Origin: a virus
IMG/VR virus record: IMGVR_UViG_3300008954_003554
Coordinates: 19,334 to 83,333 of that record
DNA length: 64,000 bases
Strand: one strand, 5' to 3'
This document shows positions 29,657 to 37,554 of this stretch, in pieces. The notes beneath the pieces were generated by a model. That model did no database searches. It was not told the DNA's origin and worked only from the letters and a program-made list of their open reading frames with translations. Position 1 is the stretch's first letter. Each line of letters opens with the position of its first letter. Made by a program: the position numbers and the translations under genes.

Positions 29657-29896
29657 ATGTCATTTACCAAGTCAAAGTCCACGAAGCGCTTCAGCTTCGA
29701 TATTAGCCGCAACCTCACTGCAAAGAAGGCCGGTAGCAACACTGTTACCATTGCAACCAACCCGATCGCAGAGGGCCGATACAGTTATGGAGGTACCCAA
29801 CTTACCATGACAGTGCGTGAGGCACAGGCACTTCGTAGCTTTCTCAATGAGAATCTTACCCCGGTAAGCTACGACAGCGGCGAAGGAATTGGCTAG
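29657..29896 (+). CDS. Small basic protein between two terminators, 79 aa
   Basis: MSFTKSKSTKRFSFDISRNL; beta segment YGGTQLTMTV, then REAQALRSFLNENL, a helix seen in small conserved proteins of marine phages. It is monocistronic between strong terminators with an AAGGAGAAAAAAGC site, so probably abundant. Function unknown. Confidence 0.72.
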   Translation: MSFTKSKSTKRFSFDISRNLTAKKAGSNTVTIATNPIAEGRYSYGGTQLTMTVREAQALRSFLNENLTPVSYDSGEGIG

Positions 29897-29915
29897 CATC
29901 AAGACTTAGTCATCT

Positions 29916-29950
29916 AAAAGGCCTGGCTAGACACCAGGCCTTTTTTATTT
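29916..29950 (+). terminator. Strong rho-independent terminator
   Basis: AAAAGGCCTGG/CCAGGCCTTTT stem, CTAGACA loop, T-run. Confidence 0.9.
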
Positions 29951-30007
29951 TTAAAATCAGCATCTAAGTGATAGTTATAAATGTGACTAACGCAAATAGG
30001 AGAAAAA

Positions 30008-30499
30008 ATGCGTAAACTTAAGATTAATGAGCTAAGACAGCTAATCAAAGAGGAGGCCGACACCGACGAAGAGGGTGAGGAGGGCAGCGAGGCTGTTGAT
30101 GAGCAACATCAACCCAGAGCTGGCAAGTTTAAGACACCAGCTGAGTACATCGCCAGCGGTCACGAGGACACCTTTCTTGAAGTCACCGGACGCCTCATGG
30201 GATACAAGAAGCTCTGGGAAGGTACATGGGGCACCAAGGGAGTCGAAGAAATGGCTAAGCAGCAGGCGAGATTCTCCGGTGGCGAACTTAGCTACCATGA
30301 GCTGGATGTAGGTGGCCTGAGATTCTGGCTCACCATAGGAACGGTCCTATCAGATTACCACGACGGCAGCGTCGGCGCTAACGTCATCGAGGAGCTTGAG
30401 TCTGACGGGATCATCGACGGTAGTTTCAGGAGAGTGAGCAGCAACATGGGAATTAGCCTCGTAGCCCTAAACGGTTGGGCTAACAGGGAAGGGATCTAG
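30008..30499 (+). CDS. Leader protein with DEQHQPR motif, 163 aa (paralogue of 32279)
   Basis: The MRKLKINELRQLIKEE leader, an acidic spacer, then DEQHQPRAGKFKTPAEYIAS. The body matches the gene at 32279 throughout (AEYI-SGHE, SDYHDGSVGA, FEELE/IEELE, IDGSFR). The alignment begins at EQHQPR, while spacer and leader differ, so the mature domain is conserved and the leader part is free. Preceded by ATAGTTATAAA. Confidence 0.8.
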   Translation: MRKLKINELRQLIKEEADTDEEGEEGSEAVDEQHQPRAGKFKTPAEYIASGHEDTFLEVTGRLMGYKKLWEGTWGTKGVEEMAKQQARFSGGELSYHELDVGGLRFWLTIGTVLSDYHDGSVGANVIEELESDGIIDGSFRRVSSNMGISLVALNGWANREGI

Positions 30500-30519
30500 G
30501 ACCTTTAAGGCACCAATCA

Positions 30520-30843
30520 ATGAAGATCACGCGGGGACAGCTTAGGCACATACTCCAGGAGGAGATGACACGGGCATTGCGTGAAGACGGTCACACCGAT
30601 ATCCCCTCAGCACAAAGGGCCATGATGACCTCGATGGAGGACGCGACAGACATTTTAAACGCGTTAGCCCATGCTGATGGCGGTCACCACCTGCCCTCCT
30701 GGTGGATGAAGAAGGTGCACTTAGCCGCGGATTACCTTAATGTGACTCGCGATTATCTCGTCACTAAGCCTCATACGGGACAACAAATTTCTGAAGAGGA
30801 GGGTTCCGGTGGATGCGACTGTGGTTGCGGTAACTGCGGCTAG
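30520..30843 (+). CDS. Leader-bearing protein with Cys-rich tail, 107 aa
   Basis: MKITRGQLRHILQEE, then LRED. Helical middle (MKKVHLAADYLNVTRDYLVT). It ends GCDCGCGNCG, a four-Cys tail that could bind metal. Overlaps the next gene by 35 bases. Confidence 0.76.
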   Translation: MKITRGQLRHILQEEMTRALREDGHTDIPSAQRAMMTSMEDATDILNALAHADGGHHLPSWWMKKVHLAADYLNVTRDYLVTKPHTGQQISEEEGSGGCDCGCGNCG

Positions 30844-31117
30844 ATCCGGCAGCGCAGGTAAGGTCACCCTGCGTAAGCGGGACCTGATTGAATTAATTAA
30901 ATGCGATGTTGTCGATCTCACCGAGGGTGCCTTCCGGGTCGTGCTTGACTCTGACGACGGCGGCACTCTCATTAACGTCATGCTCGAGGATCACGCCAAC
31001 ACGCATGAGATCATGAAAGAGCTGTATCTGGCCTATCCTGGTCAGCGCCTGGTAATCACCAAGGTCCCACTTGGGTGGTTAAAGGTGTTTATGCCATTAA
31101 ATAGCCACAGAGACTGA
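30809..31117 (+). CDS. Unknown protein, 102 aa
   Basis: GTG 30809 with GAGGAGGG six bases upstream. LRKRDLIELIKCDVVDLTEG and RVVLDSDDGGTLINVMLEDH suggest an alpha/beta domain. It starts inside the upstream gene; no leader. Confidence 0.62.
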   Translation: MDATVVAVTAARSGSAGKVTLRKRDLIELIKCDVVDLTEGAFRVVLDSDDGGTLINVMLEDHANTHEIMKELYLAYPGQRLVITKVPLGWLKVFMPLNSHRD

Positions 31118-31172
31118 TTTTGAGCGTGTAGTTTCAATTCTCGATCATATTTATTACATGAGGGGTATCGCC

Positions 31173-31523
31173 GTGAGAATCACATTGCAAGAGCTACGTC
31201 AAATAATCTCTGCGGAGATCAGTGGGCTAAGTGAGGATATGAGGACACCCGAATTCATGAGTATGACGCAGGGTGCGAGACTCGGGGGATCGGAGGAATC
31301 CGAAGTGGAGCAAGAGGTCTCTCTTGCGACGCTCGGAGAAAGAGTTCTATTGGGTCTTTTTGGCATTAGGGGATCTCTTGAGACAGTATTATCTGAGATT
31401 GAGGATATGGCTAACCACCACGAATCACAGTCTCGGGGTCTAGAGATGCAATTTGCTGATAGTCATGCGGAACTAGCCATGGTTTTATCAAATCTTGAGC
31501 AAGCAATTGATAGGATGAAGTGA
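31173..31523 (+). CDS. Leader-bearing protein, 116 aa
   Basis: GTG 31173 has GAGGGG seven bases upstream and starts the leader MRITLQELRQIISAE, so I prefer it to ATG 31158. C-terminal helices (LAMVLSNLEQAIDRMK). ISGLSED gives an L-x-E end. Confidence 0.75.
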   Translation: MRITLQELRQIISAEISGLSEDMRTPEFMSMTQGARLGGSEESEVEQEVSLATLGERVLLGLFGIRGSLETVLSEIEDMANHHESQSRGLEMQFADSHAELAMVLSNLEQAIDRMK

Positions 31524-31533
31524 GGGGAATGAT

Positions 31534-31686
31534 ATGGAAAGAATAAAAAAAATTTTTCGAAACCTGAATTCAAAAATGGAGTGGCGAGGTATCACACCCA
31601 ACGATATTATGATGTCAATTTTTTCTCTGGGAGTCCTGGCTGGTTTTATTTTTTGGATTGCGATAGGCTTTTTATCCCAGACATAA
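31534..31686 (+). CDS. Single-pass membrane protein, 50 aa
   Basis: ATG 31534 after GAGGGG. Basic N-terminus MERIKKIFRNLNSKMEWRGI, then membrane helix SIFSLGVLAGFIFWIAIGF. An overlapping frame from 31581 is a shadow. Function unknown. Confidence 0.6.
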   Translation: MERIKKIFRNLNSKMEWRGITPNDIMMSIFSLGVLAGFIFWIAIGFLSQT

Positions 31687-31725
31687 TATTTAATCCTATA
31701 TCACTAACACACGGGAGATGTAACA

Positions 31726-32253
31726 GTGAAAAACTTAACCAAAAAAGGTCTTCAAAAATTGATTCTTCAAGAGGCCAAGAAACTTAATAGTAAAAAAAGA
31801 GCCCTCAACGAATCGGTCTTGATTGATAATAGCAGGGGAAGTAGAAAAAATCTTAGAACAATGATTCTCAGAGAGGCCAAAAAGATGGGTATCGTTGATG
31901 CACCCAAAGAAAACTGGCCCAGGCCTGGTGACAAAGTATCAGATATTGCAAATAAGGCTGAGTTCTCTAAGATGAAGGTTGACAAGGAAGCAGCGAAGCT
32001 CGTTTCTCACAGCTGTGCCAATCACGTCCTGATGGAATCACCTGGTGATCAGAAGACTCACGGTATTTCAGAAAAACACTCCCTTGGAACCTGTGTCTGG
32101 CACTCACTCAACGAATCAGGTCACGTCTCCCATTACGATGTTCGATTTGGTGATAAGGTTGTCAAGAACATCCCGGCTAGCAGACTAATCGTAATATCTG
32201 AAAGAAGCCATCAACATGAAACCCGTTCAAAAAGAAAGTCTAAGAAAAGCTAA
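31726..32253 (+). CDS. Protein with two tandem leaders, 175 aa
   Basis: GTG 31726 after GGGAGATG. First leader MKNLTKKGLQKLILQEAKKL (1-20), second SRKNLRTMILREAKKM (about 39-54). The C-terminal domain has conserved-looking His/Cys residues (VSHSCANHVLMESP, LGTCVWHSL, GHVSHYDVRFG). Unassigned; metal binding possible. Confidence 0.75.
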   Translation: MKNLTKKGLQKLILQEAKKLNSKKRALNESVLIDNSRGSRKNLRTMILREAKKMGIVDAPKENWPRPGDKVSDIANKAEFSKMKVDKEAAKLVSHSCANHVLMESPGDQKTHGISEKHSLGTCVWHSLNESGHVSHYDVRFGDKVVKNIPASRLIVISERSHQHETRSKRKSKKS

Positions 32254-32278
32254 ATTTCAGAAAACTATAGGAAAAAAA

Positions 32279-32710
32279 ATGAAAATTTCAATGAATCAAC
32301 TTAAGAGCATCATCAGAGAGGAATCATCTCGAATGAGAGAGCAGCACCAACCCAGGTCAGGAGGAGGAAAAACCGCGGCTGAGTACATCTCCGGAGGACA
32401 TGAGGGCGTATTTATGGAGGTAATGGGAGCTCTCGCTGCATGTGATAAAATATGGGATTGGGTCGAAGGGCAGGTAAGCAACTATGCAAGAATTAATCAG
32501 GGTCCAGTGTCTACTAGCAGCGGTACAGATTATCATGACATTTTAGTTGTTGGGGCAGTCTGCAGTGATTACTTTGACGGTAGTTCAGGTGCAAAAACTT
32601 TTGAGGAGCTTGAAGCGGACAATAAGATTGACGGCTCCTGGAGAAAAGCAGCAGCTAGCGATGGGTTTAGCCTGATGTGGGCCAACGGAATTAAACAGAA
32701 GAATTGTTAA
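32279..32710 (+). CDS. Leader protein with REQHQPR motif, 143 aa (paralogue of 30008)
   Basis: ATG 32279 begins MKISMNQLKSIIREE followed closely by MREQHQPRSGGGKTAAEYIS. Shares its whole body with the gene at 30008 (SDYFDGSSGAKTFEELE, DGSWRKAAASDGFSLMWANG). The longer frame from 32216 overlaps the previous gene. Confidence 0.8.
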   Translation: MKISMNQLKSIIREESSRMREQHQPRSGGGKTAAEYISGGHEGVFMEVMGALAACDKIWDWVEGQVSNYARINQGPVSTSSGTDYHDILVVGAVCSDYFDGSSGAKTFEELEADNKIDGSWRKAAASDGFSLMWANGIKQKNC

Positions 32711-32741
32711 ATAAATAGTTTGATTATTTTTTAAACTTTTC

Positions 32742-32770
32742 TTGTAAATCGTATCACATAGTGGTATAAT
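32742..32770 (+). promoter_or_regulatory. Early-type promoter TTGTAA-N17-TATAAT (lipoprotein gene)
   Basis: Isolated copy of the early promoter outside the early block. Confidence 0.77.
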
Positions 32771-32806
32771 AAAAGAGTTCTAAATAAGTAGAGCTCTTTT
32801 TCTTTT
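32771..32806 (+). terminator. Hairpin at the promoter start site, T-rich tail
   Basis: AAAAGAGTTC/GAGCTCTTTT with a 10-base loop, then TCTTTT. It can terminate read-through from upstream; transcripts starting at the promoter would lack part of the 5' arm. Confidence 0.5.
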
Positions 32807-32825
32807 AATAAAAAAGGATTTAAAT

Positions 32826-33359
32826 ATGCTTAATGCAAAATCAATCGTTCTCCTCTCCCTTCTTCCTCTCACCCTCGTTGCATGTGAAGGCGACTATGAC
32901 GAAAGTATTTCTTTTCCAGAAGATGCCCTTTCTGATACGAGCTCTTTTGAAACAGATGACGATGTTGTTTTCGATACTTCTCCAAGCACCCCGGATCATC
33001 CGTTTGGTCGATCTCCGATCATGACAGAAGATTTTGATAAATTTGGGGTCTGTTATTCTGAGGCACAGAGTGATCAGGCAGATTTTTTCAATAGCGGTAC
33101 ACCCTGTATTGACGGGATGGTGGCGTTGATTAGTGGCCGAGGCTGTCCCGAGGTTGTCTATGAGGATAACGAGGATGGCACACACAGTATTTACTGCACC
33201 ACTGAGCCGACATGCGATGTGGTCCACAGTGATGGTTATCTTGCTATTCCAAATAGCCTTGACTGGAGTGATTTTGGAAATCGGAGCCAGATGATGTGTC
33301 AAGATAATAATGTTACTCTTGTTTATTTTTCAAACAAGTCTAGTGTTATTGATCAATAG
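32826..33359 (+). CDS. Phage-encoded lipoprotein (moron-like)
   Basis: 177 residues. Lipoprotein signal peptide: MLNAKSIVLLSLLPLTLVAC with lipobox LVAC, lipidated Cys20. After it an acidic low-complexity linker and a Cys-rich domain (six further Cys, e.g. FGVCYSEAQ, TPCIDGM, GRGCPEVV, YCTTEPTC) that should form disulfides in the periplasm or on the outer membrane. Own promoter and flanking terminators. Phage lipoproteins of this kind (Llp, Cor) block superinfection by masking receptors; here that is inference. Confidence 0.8.
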   Translation: MLNAKSIVLLSLLPLTLVACEGDYDESISFPEDALSDTSSFETDDDVVFDTSPSTPDHPFGRSPIMTEDFDKFGVCYSEAQSDQADFFNSGTPCIDGMVALISGRGCPEVVYEDNEDGTHSIYCTTEPTCDVVHSDGYLAIPNSLDWSDFGNRSQMMCQDNNVTLVYFSNKSSVIDQ

Positions 33360-33378
33360 ATCTTAAAAATTATTTTTT

Positions 33379-33403
33379 AAGCCCGCAATTTGCGGGCTTT
33401 TTT
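33379..33403 (+). terminator. Rho-independent terminator after the lipoprotein gene
   Basis: AAGCCCGCA-att-TGCGGGCTT followed by T-run. Confidence 0.9.
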
Positions 33404-33424
33404 ATTGCTCTGTATCAGCTCTGT

Positions 33425-33453
33425 TTGACACGAGAGTCCTGGCTTGATAATCT
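33425..33453 (+). promoter_or_regulatory. Sigma70-type promoter TTGACA-N17-TAATCT
   Basis: Perfect -35, four of six at -10, canonical spacing; upstream of 33515. Confidence 0.4.
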
Positions 33454-33514
33454 AATCATTATAGCACCTAAGATGCAATAGAGTTCAAGCTAGATACTAC
33501 AGATAGTTATTGGT

Positions 33515-33859
33515 ATGAGTTCTATACTCTTGCCAAACCAACCCTTTAAACTTGTTATCAGCATGGAGGGGGTCAACCCAACAGCAGATGGTTTTGCAAC
33601 ATTTTCATGGTTTGGGAAAAGAATGAAACTATATGAAAAAGTTGATCTTGATACCTACCCGTCTATGAAAGACTTTAAAGGGAATAGTTTTTATTTTGAT
33701 ATTGGGACGGTAGGGACCGTCGTTAGACTTGTAGGTCGACCAGACAAGATAAAAAAAGATCCAATCTGGTGCAAATTTGATCTATATGAAGTTCTAATTG
33801 GAGGAAAAATTATTCAGATGTTTAGACAAAACATGGAACCAATAAGTTATCATATATAG
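33515..33859 (+). CDS. Small beta-rich protein, 114 aa
   Basis: MSSILLPNQPFKLVISMEGV; strands and a GTVGTVVRLVGRPDKIKKDP segment. No leader and no family recognised. No clear ribosome site before the ATG. Confidence 0.62.
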   Translation: MSSILLPNQPFKLVISMEGVNPTADGFATFSWFGKRMKLYEKVDLDTYPSMKDFKGNSFYFDIGTVGTVVRLVGRPDKIKKDPIWCKFDLYEVLIGGKIIQMFRQNMEPISYHI

Positions 33860-33882
33860 TTATATAAGCTAAGAGGCACTTA

Positions 33883-34689
33883 ATGAAAATTACAGCGCGC
33901 GAAATTAGAAAAATGATCCTAGAAGAATCTCAAAAGCTAGAGAGAGAGAAAAGAGATCAAGACGATGAAATCCTAAGAGAAGCCTGGTTAGATCTTAGAG
34001 ATCGAGGATACACAGATTCAGAAGTGATTGATGGTTTGCTTTCTAGTGCAGGCGTTATGATTGAGTCAAGATTTCTCAACGAAGAAGATGCTGCCGGAGA
34101 AAATGGAGGCGCGGGTTTCTTTTCCACTATTGCGACTGGGGCAGGAGATGTCCTTAAAGGTAAAATTTCACAGATTGTAATTGATACAATTCTATCTGCA
34201 TTCCAGGTAGATCTTCGAACACCTTTTGGAAGAATGGTCAGAGCCTTAGCAATCAACGTCGGTGAAAACTTTGAGTATGCGAGGTGGAGAGAATATTTCG
34301 GAGGGGAAAGTAGTTGTGGTCTTTGGGCAGAAACAATTTCACAAGCTGTTGGAGAAACTGTGATCTTAGAGCCGATAATGTCAGCAATTTTAGTGCAGCT
34401 CGGACTTCGAGGAGCGGGAGGGGCAGCAACGCCGACGCGACCTCCCGATATTGCTGCACCAGACGCAGGTATTGGGGGAGTGCTCGCGGGAACTTTAATT
34501 AGAACCATAGAAGAGGCAATAAACGAAGCCCTTGTGGGACCCGTTTCCGATGCAATTGCTGACAGGTTGTGTAGAATTAGAGTTAGGGATCTGGTTGGAG
34601 ATACTTTTGGACTAGGCTCTATAGCCCGCAGACTAACTGGGTCTGACAGGCCTGAAGGATATTACTCAGCACTATCCGGTGCAACTTGA
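33883..34689 (+). CDS. Leader-bearing protein with hydrophobic glycine-rich core, 268 aa
   Basis: MKITAREIRKMILEESQKLE leader. A helical part with YTDSEVIDGLLSSAG is followed by amphipathic/hydrophobic helices (ILEPIMSAILVQLGLRGAGG, GIGGVLAGTLIRTIEEAINE). Glycine-rich membrane-active-looking segments recur in the 955-residue protein at 51413. Possibly involved in genome ejection or membrane passage; unproved. Confidence 0.75.
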   Translation: MKITAREIRKMILEESQKLEREKRDQDDEILREAWLDLRDRGYTDSEVIDGLLSSAGVMIESRFLNEEDAAGENGGAGFFSTIATGAGDVLKGKISQIVIDTILSAFQVDLRTPFGRMVRALAINVGENFEYARWREYFGGESSCGLWAETISQAVGETVILEPIMSAILVQLGLRGAGGAATPTRPPDIAAPDAGIGGVLAGTLIRTIEEAINEALVGPVSDAIADRLCRIRVRDLVGDTFGLGSIARRLTGSDRPEGYYSALSGAT

Positions 34690-34690
34690 T

Positions 34691-35344
34691 ATGGTGGTAG
34701 ACAAAGCTGCTCTAAGAGAAATCATAAGATCTGTAATTTTTGAAGATCTCGGTAAGCACAAAACTAGAATGTTCAAGGGTACGGGTGCATCTCATAGCTA
34801 CAATACAAAGTCCGGACCTAGCATGCTTGGAGATCTAGATCCTTTTGACGTTGAGGACGAGACACCTGACAGTCCAGTTGAAAAAATAAAAACTAGTCGA
34901 GCCTTTAAAGAAGATATAAAAAACATGTTTGAAAATAAATCTGATCAGTTCAGATCTGTCTACGACTCTAAGATAAATTACAAAGTAAGGCCTGAAAAAT
35001 ATAGAACCACGCGAGATGCCCAAGGTGTTTATACTGTCATGCCATACAAGTCAGACTTTATTAATTATTTTAGTTTTTCTTCTCCCGGCCAAGCAAGAAA
35101 ATCTGCACAAAAAATATATGAAATTTTTACAGACTATAGGGATAGGAATGATTTTGTCGGAATGGACATGGCTAGAAAATATTTACAGCTAGGGTACAAG
35201 CTTTCAAAAAGATTTGAAAAATATCCCTCCGGAAAAAGGTCCCTAAGGAGCGAATCGGGAGATAGAGATATGTCGCTATCTGCACTAGAATTTAAAAAAA
35301 AATTAGTTAAAGTAATGAAAGACAAAGAGTATAATCCTTTTTAG
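34691..35344 (+). CDS. Leader + DUF4385 protein
   Basis: 217 residues from ATG 34691 (MVVDKAALREIIRSVIFEDL, a divergent leader). The rest matches the DUF4385 pattern: Y-K-VRPEKYR...GVYTVMPYKSD...ARKSAQKIYEIFTDYRDR and the hallmark NDFVGMDMARKYLQLGY. DUF4385 occurs in bacteria and phages with no known function. Here it is probably packaged because it carries the leader. Confidence 0.8.
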   Translation: MVVDKAALREIIRSVIFEDLGKHKTRMFKGTGASHSYNTKSGPSMLGDLDPFDVEDETPDSPVEKIKTSRAFKEDIKNMFENKSDQFRSVYDSKINYKVRPEKYRTTRDAQGVYTVMPYKSDFINYFSFSSPGQARKSAQKIYEIFTDYRDRNDFVGMDMARKYLQLGYKLSKRFEKYPSGKRSLRSESGDRDMSLSALEFKKKLVKVMKDKEYNPF

Positions 35345-35415
35345 ATTACTGTTTTGTATTTTTATCCACGCCGCTATATTTAATAATATAGTTTCACCTG
35401 GAATGGGAGTGTATT

Positions 35416-37548
35416 TTGGAATTTACTGAAGACAAACTTCGAAAGCTTGTTAGAGAAGAGGCAGCCAAAAAGCTTGTCTCTGAGAAAAAAACTGAAGTAA
35501 AAAAGTTTTTAACTCTGCAGGAGCAGCGGAGTACAGCACAGGTTCGTAGTGATAATCAGCGGGGATATCTTGGAGGCTCAGTTGTGGGGGCTTTTCAAGG
35601 ACAGCTTGGAATAACAAGTCGCATCTTCACTCCGGATTTTAAGGTAGAGTTTGCAGCCAACTACATGGATGGAAGAAAGGGGAGGGCTACGCGTAGCACC
35701 AACGAAGATGAGATCGATAGTGCACTACGTGATTTTCAACTTGAAGTTGAAGAACACAAGCTAGGACCCTACACACATCGTGCCTGGGAGATCTGGGTCG
35801 GAGATAACTACACATCCGAACAAAGAAACAAAGCAACTCAGGTGTACAATGATCCAAGGTGGGGTGCAGAGCTAGCAAAAATATTTGATGATAGTGATGA
35901 AACTGTGCCTATTCAGGCACCATCAGCTGGATCAGTAGCCCACACCTGGGAGGTTGCAGGAAGAGAGCTAGGCTGGACAATAGGAACCCGATCAAGACTT
36001 CAAGGATATTCGAGATCTACCACGTATCATGTTGAAAATGCAAGGGACTTTATGCAGGCAATCATAAGTAACAGCAATTTTGGTGGCTTCAATCCTAGAT
36101 TAGTTGCCCTGGCCCTGGCAGAAACTGACGAGGCAGCAGAAAGGGCGCGTCGCCGAACCGATGAGGAGCCTGATGAAGCTGATCGATCTCGTCAGGTAGA
36201 CATTAGCACGATCGAAGGATCAGACGTCGCTGCTGTTGTACCTCAACGGCAAAATGAGCCCCAGACAGACTATGGTGACCGACTTGATGCTTCGGCTGCC
36301 TATCTTAACGGTGCACCCCTCCAGTTCGGACTTTCAGACATTCCCCTTGAGGAAAATCCAGCAGAAATTGAGCTGGGTGGTCTCTATGATTATGGCGGGC
36401 AGTGGCAAAGCAACGTTCCAACACAAGTTTATTTTCTTATCACCCCTGGTAACCTACCCGGCCCCAGGGGTCAGAAAAAAATGCACCCAATCATTACAAA
36501 AGGAGCACTAAATACCCTTTCCCAGCAGATGGCAGAGGGATTTTATCACGGTGCTTTTTCAGGGATAGGTGCCAACGTTGGAGCGGGATCAATAGAGTCG
36601 TGGATCCAACTAATCAAATGGCTATCAGGTACAGGTAACAGATGCGGCGGAGGAGTCTTTGACGGAACAGGTGGAGGAAATCTATCAGGAAGGGTCGGAT
36701 ATAGGGATGGCGGAGGGGTTTATGATGCCCTAAGTTATCTTTTGGCCCAATTCAAATCAAATAGTTCAGCAACCATTGATAGCGATTTTGCCAACATGAC
36801 CCTTGTCGATGCTGCACTTCAGTCAGAATACACAGATGACAGTGATGACTGGGGCGACGACGATGATGTAAATAAAAGAAGGGATTATCTTGGACGATTA
36901 ACAAGGGCTTTTGTTCAGAGACCCGGGGGTAGAAGGAGAGCAAATACTGATACAGTTCTACAAAACCCTTGGGTTGTAAGACTAGCTAAAGAAAGAACAG
37001 ATGAAATAGCAAGAGAGATTAACCCCAGGATAGTAAGAGAGTCAGCATCTGAAACATTTTCCAGAAAGGAAATCTCATCATTATCTTCAATTATCACCGG
37101 GGCAATACAGGAGTCATTCGGCGTTGAAAACGTGTCTAGGAGAACCGGTCGATCACAAAGAAGGGCCCCGGTGAGACCAGTTGCTGAACCCCCTGCAGCG
37201 CCACCGACCCGAAGAGGAACGGTGTTTTCAATTGGAATGTCCAATGACCCGAATTCAATTATTAAAATCCAAAGATTCTTCAATACCGCAAACACGGGTG
37301 TGTGGAGTGGCGACGATGACCGATCATTTCTTTCATATTTTGAACTTTACTACTCTGGTAGGCTTAAGCCTGGACTGAGTGGAGTACTGCAAACCGGGGG
37401 TTGGGATGCAATGGCTCAGTACCTTGCCGTAAATCAGATCGGAGGCGGATATAATAGTGGGCCTAGTGGCCTATTAAGCTTTATCACCACCCCGGGGTAT
37501 TTCTCTAGTCAGCGAAGAAGAATACGAAATTTTGAAAGAGATGAGTGA
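35416..37548 (+). CDS. Large leader-bearing protein, 710 aa
   Basis: TTG start at 35416 after GGAATGGGAG, giving MEFTEDKLRKLVREEAAKKL; no ATG fits the frame and the leader supports the TTG. The long body is mixed, with Gly-rich patches (RCGGGVFDGTGGGNLSGR) and an acidic stretch (DDSDDWGDDDDV). Near the C-terminus, NSIIKIQRFFNTANTGVW recalls the start of peptidoglycan-binding repeats, but weakly. Likely a major cargo or internal structural protein. Confidence 0.78.
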   Translation: MEFTEDKLRKLVREEAAKKLVSEKKTEVKKFLTLQEQRSTAQVRSDNQRGYLGGSVVGAFQGQLGITSRIFTPDFKVEFAANYMDGRKGRATRSTNEDEIDSALRDFQLEVEEHKLGPYTHRAWEIWVGDNYTSEQRNKATQVYNDPRWGAELAKIFDDSDETVPIQAPSAGSVAHTWEVAGRELGWTIGTRSRLQGYSRSTTYHVENARDFMQAIISNSNFGGFNPRLVALALAETDEAAERARRRTDEEPDEADRSRQVDISTIEGSDVAAVVPQRQNEPQTDYGDRLDASAAYLNGAPLQFGLSDIPLEENPAEIELGGLYDYGGQWQSNVPTQVYFLITPGNLPGPRGQKKMHPIITKGALNTLSQQMAEGFYHGAFSGIGANVGAGSIESWIQLIKWLSGTGNRCGGGVFDGTGGGNLSGRVGYRDGGGVYDALSYLLAQFKSNSSATIDSDFANMTLVDAALQSEYTDDSDDWGDDDDVNKRRDYLGRLTRAFVQRPGGRRRANTDTVLQNPWVVRLAKERTDEIAREINPRIVRESASETFSRKEISSLSSIITGAIQESFGVENVSRRTGRSQRRAPVRPVAEPPAAPPTRRGTVFSIGMSNDPNSIIKIQRFFNTANTGVWSGDDDRSFLSYFELYYSGRLKPGLSGVLQTGGWDAMAQYLAVNQIGGGYNSGPSGLLSFITTPGYFSSQRRRIRNFERDE

Positions 37549-37554
37549 TAGATC

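Noticed and set aside
34957-35325. Minus-strand frames opposite the DUF4385 gene
   Set aside because: Shadow translations without motifs, opposite a recognised domain.
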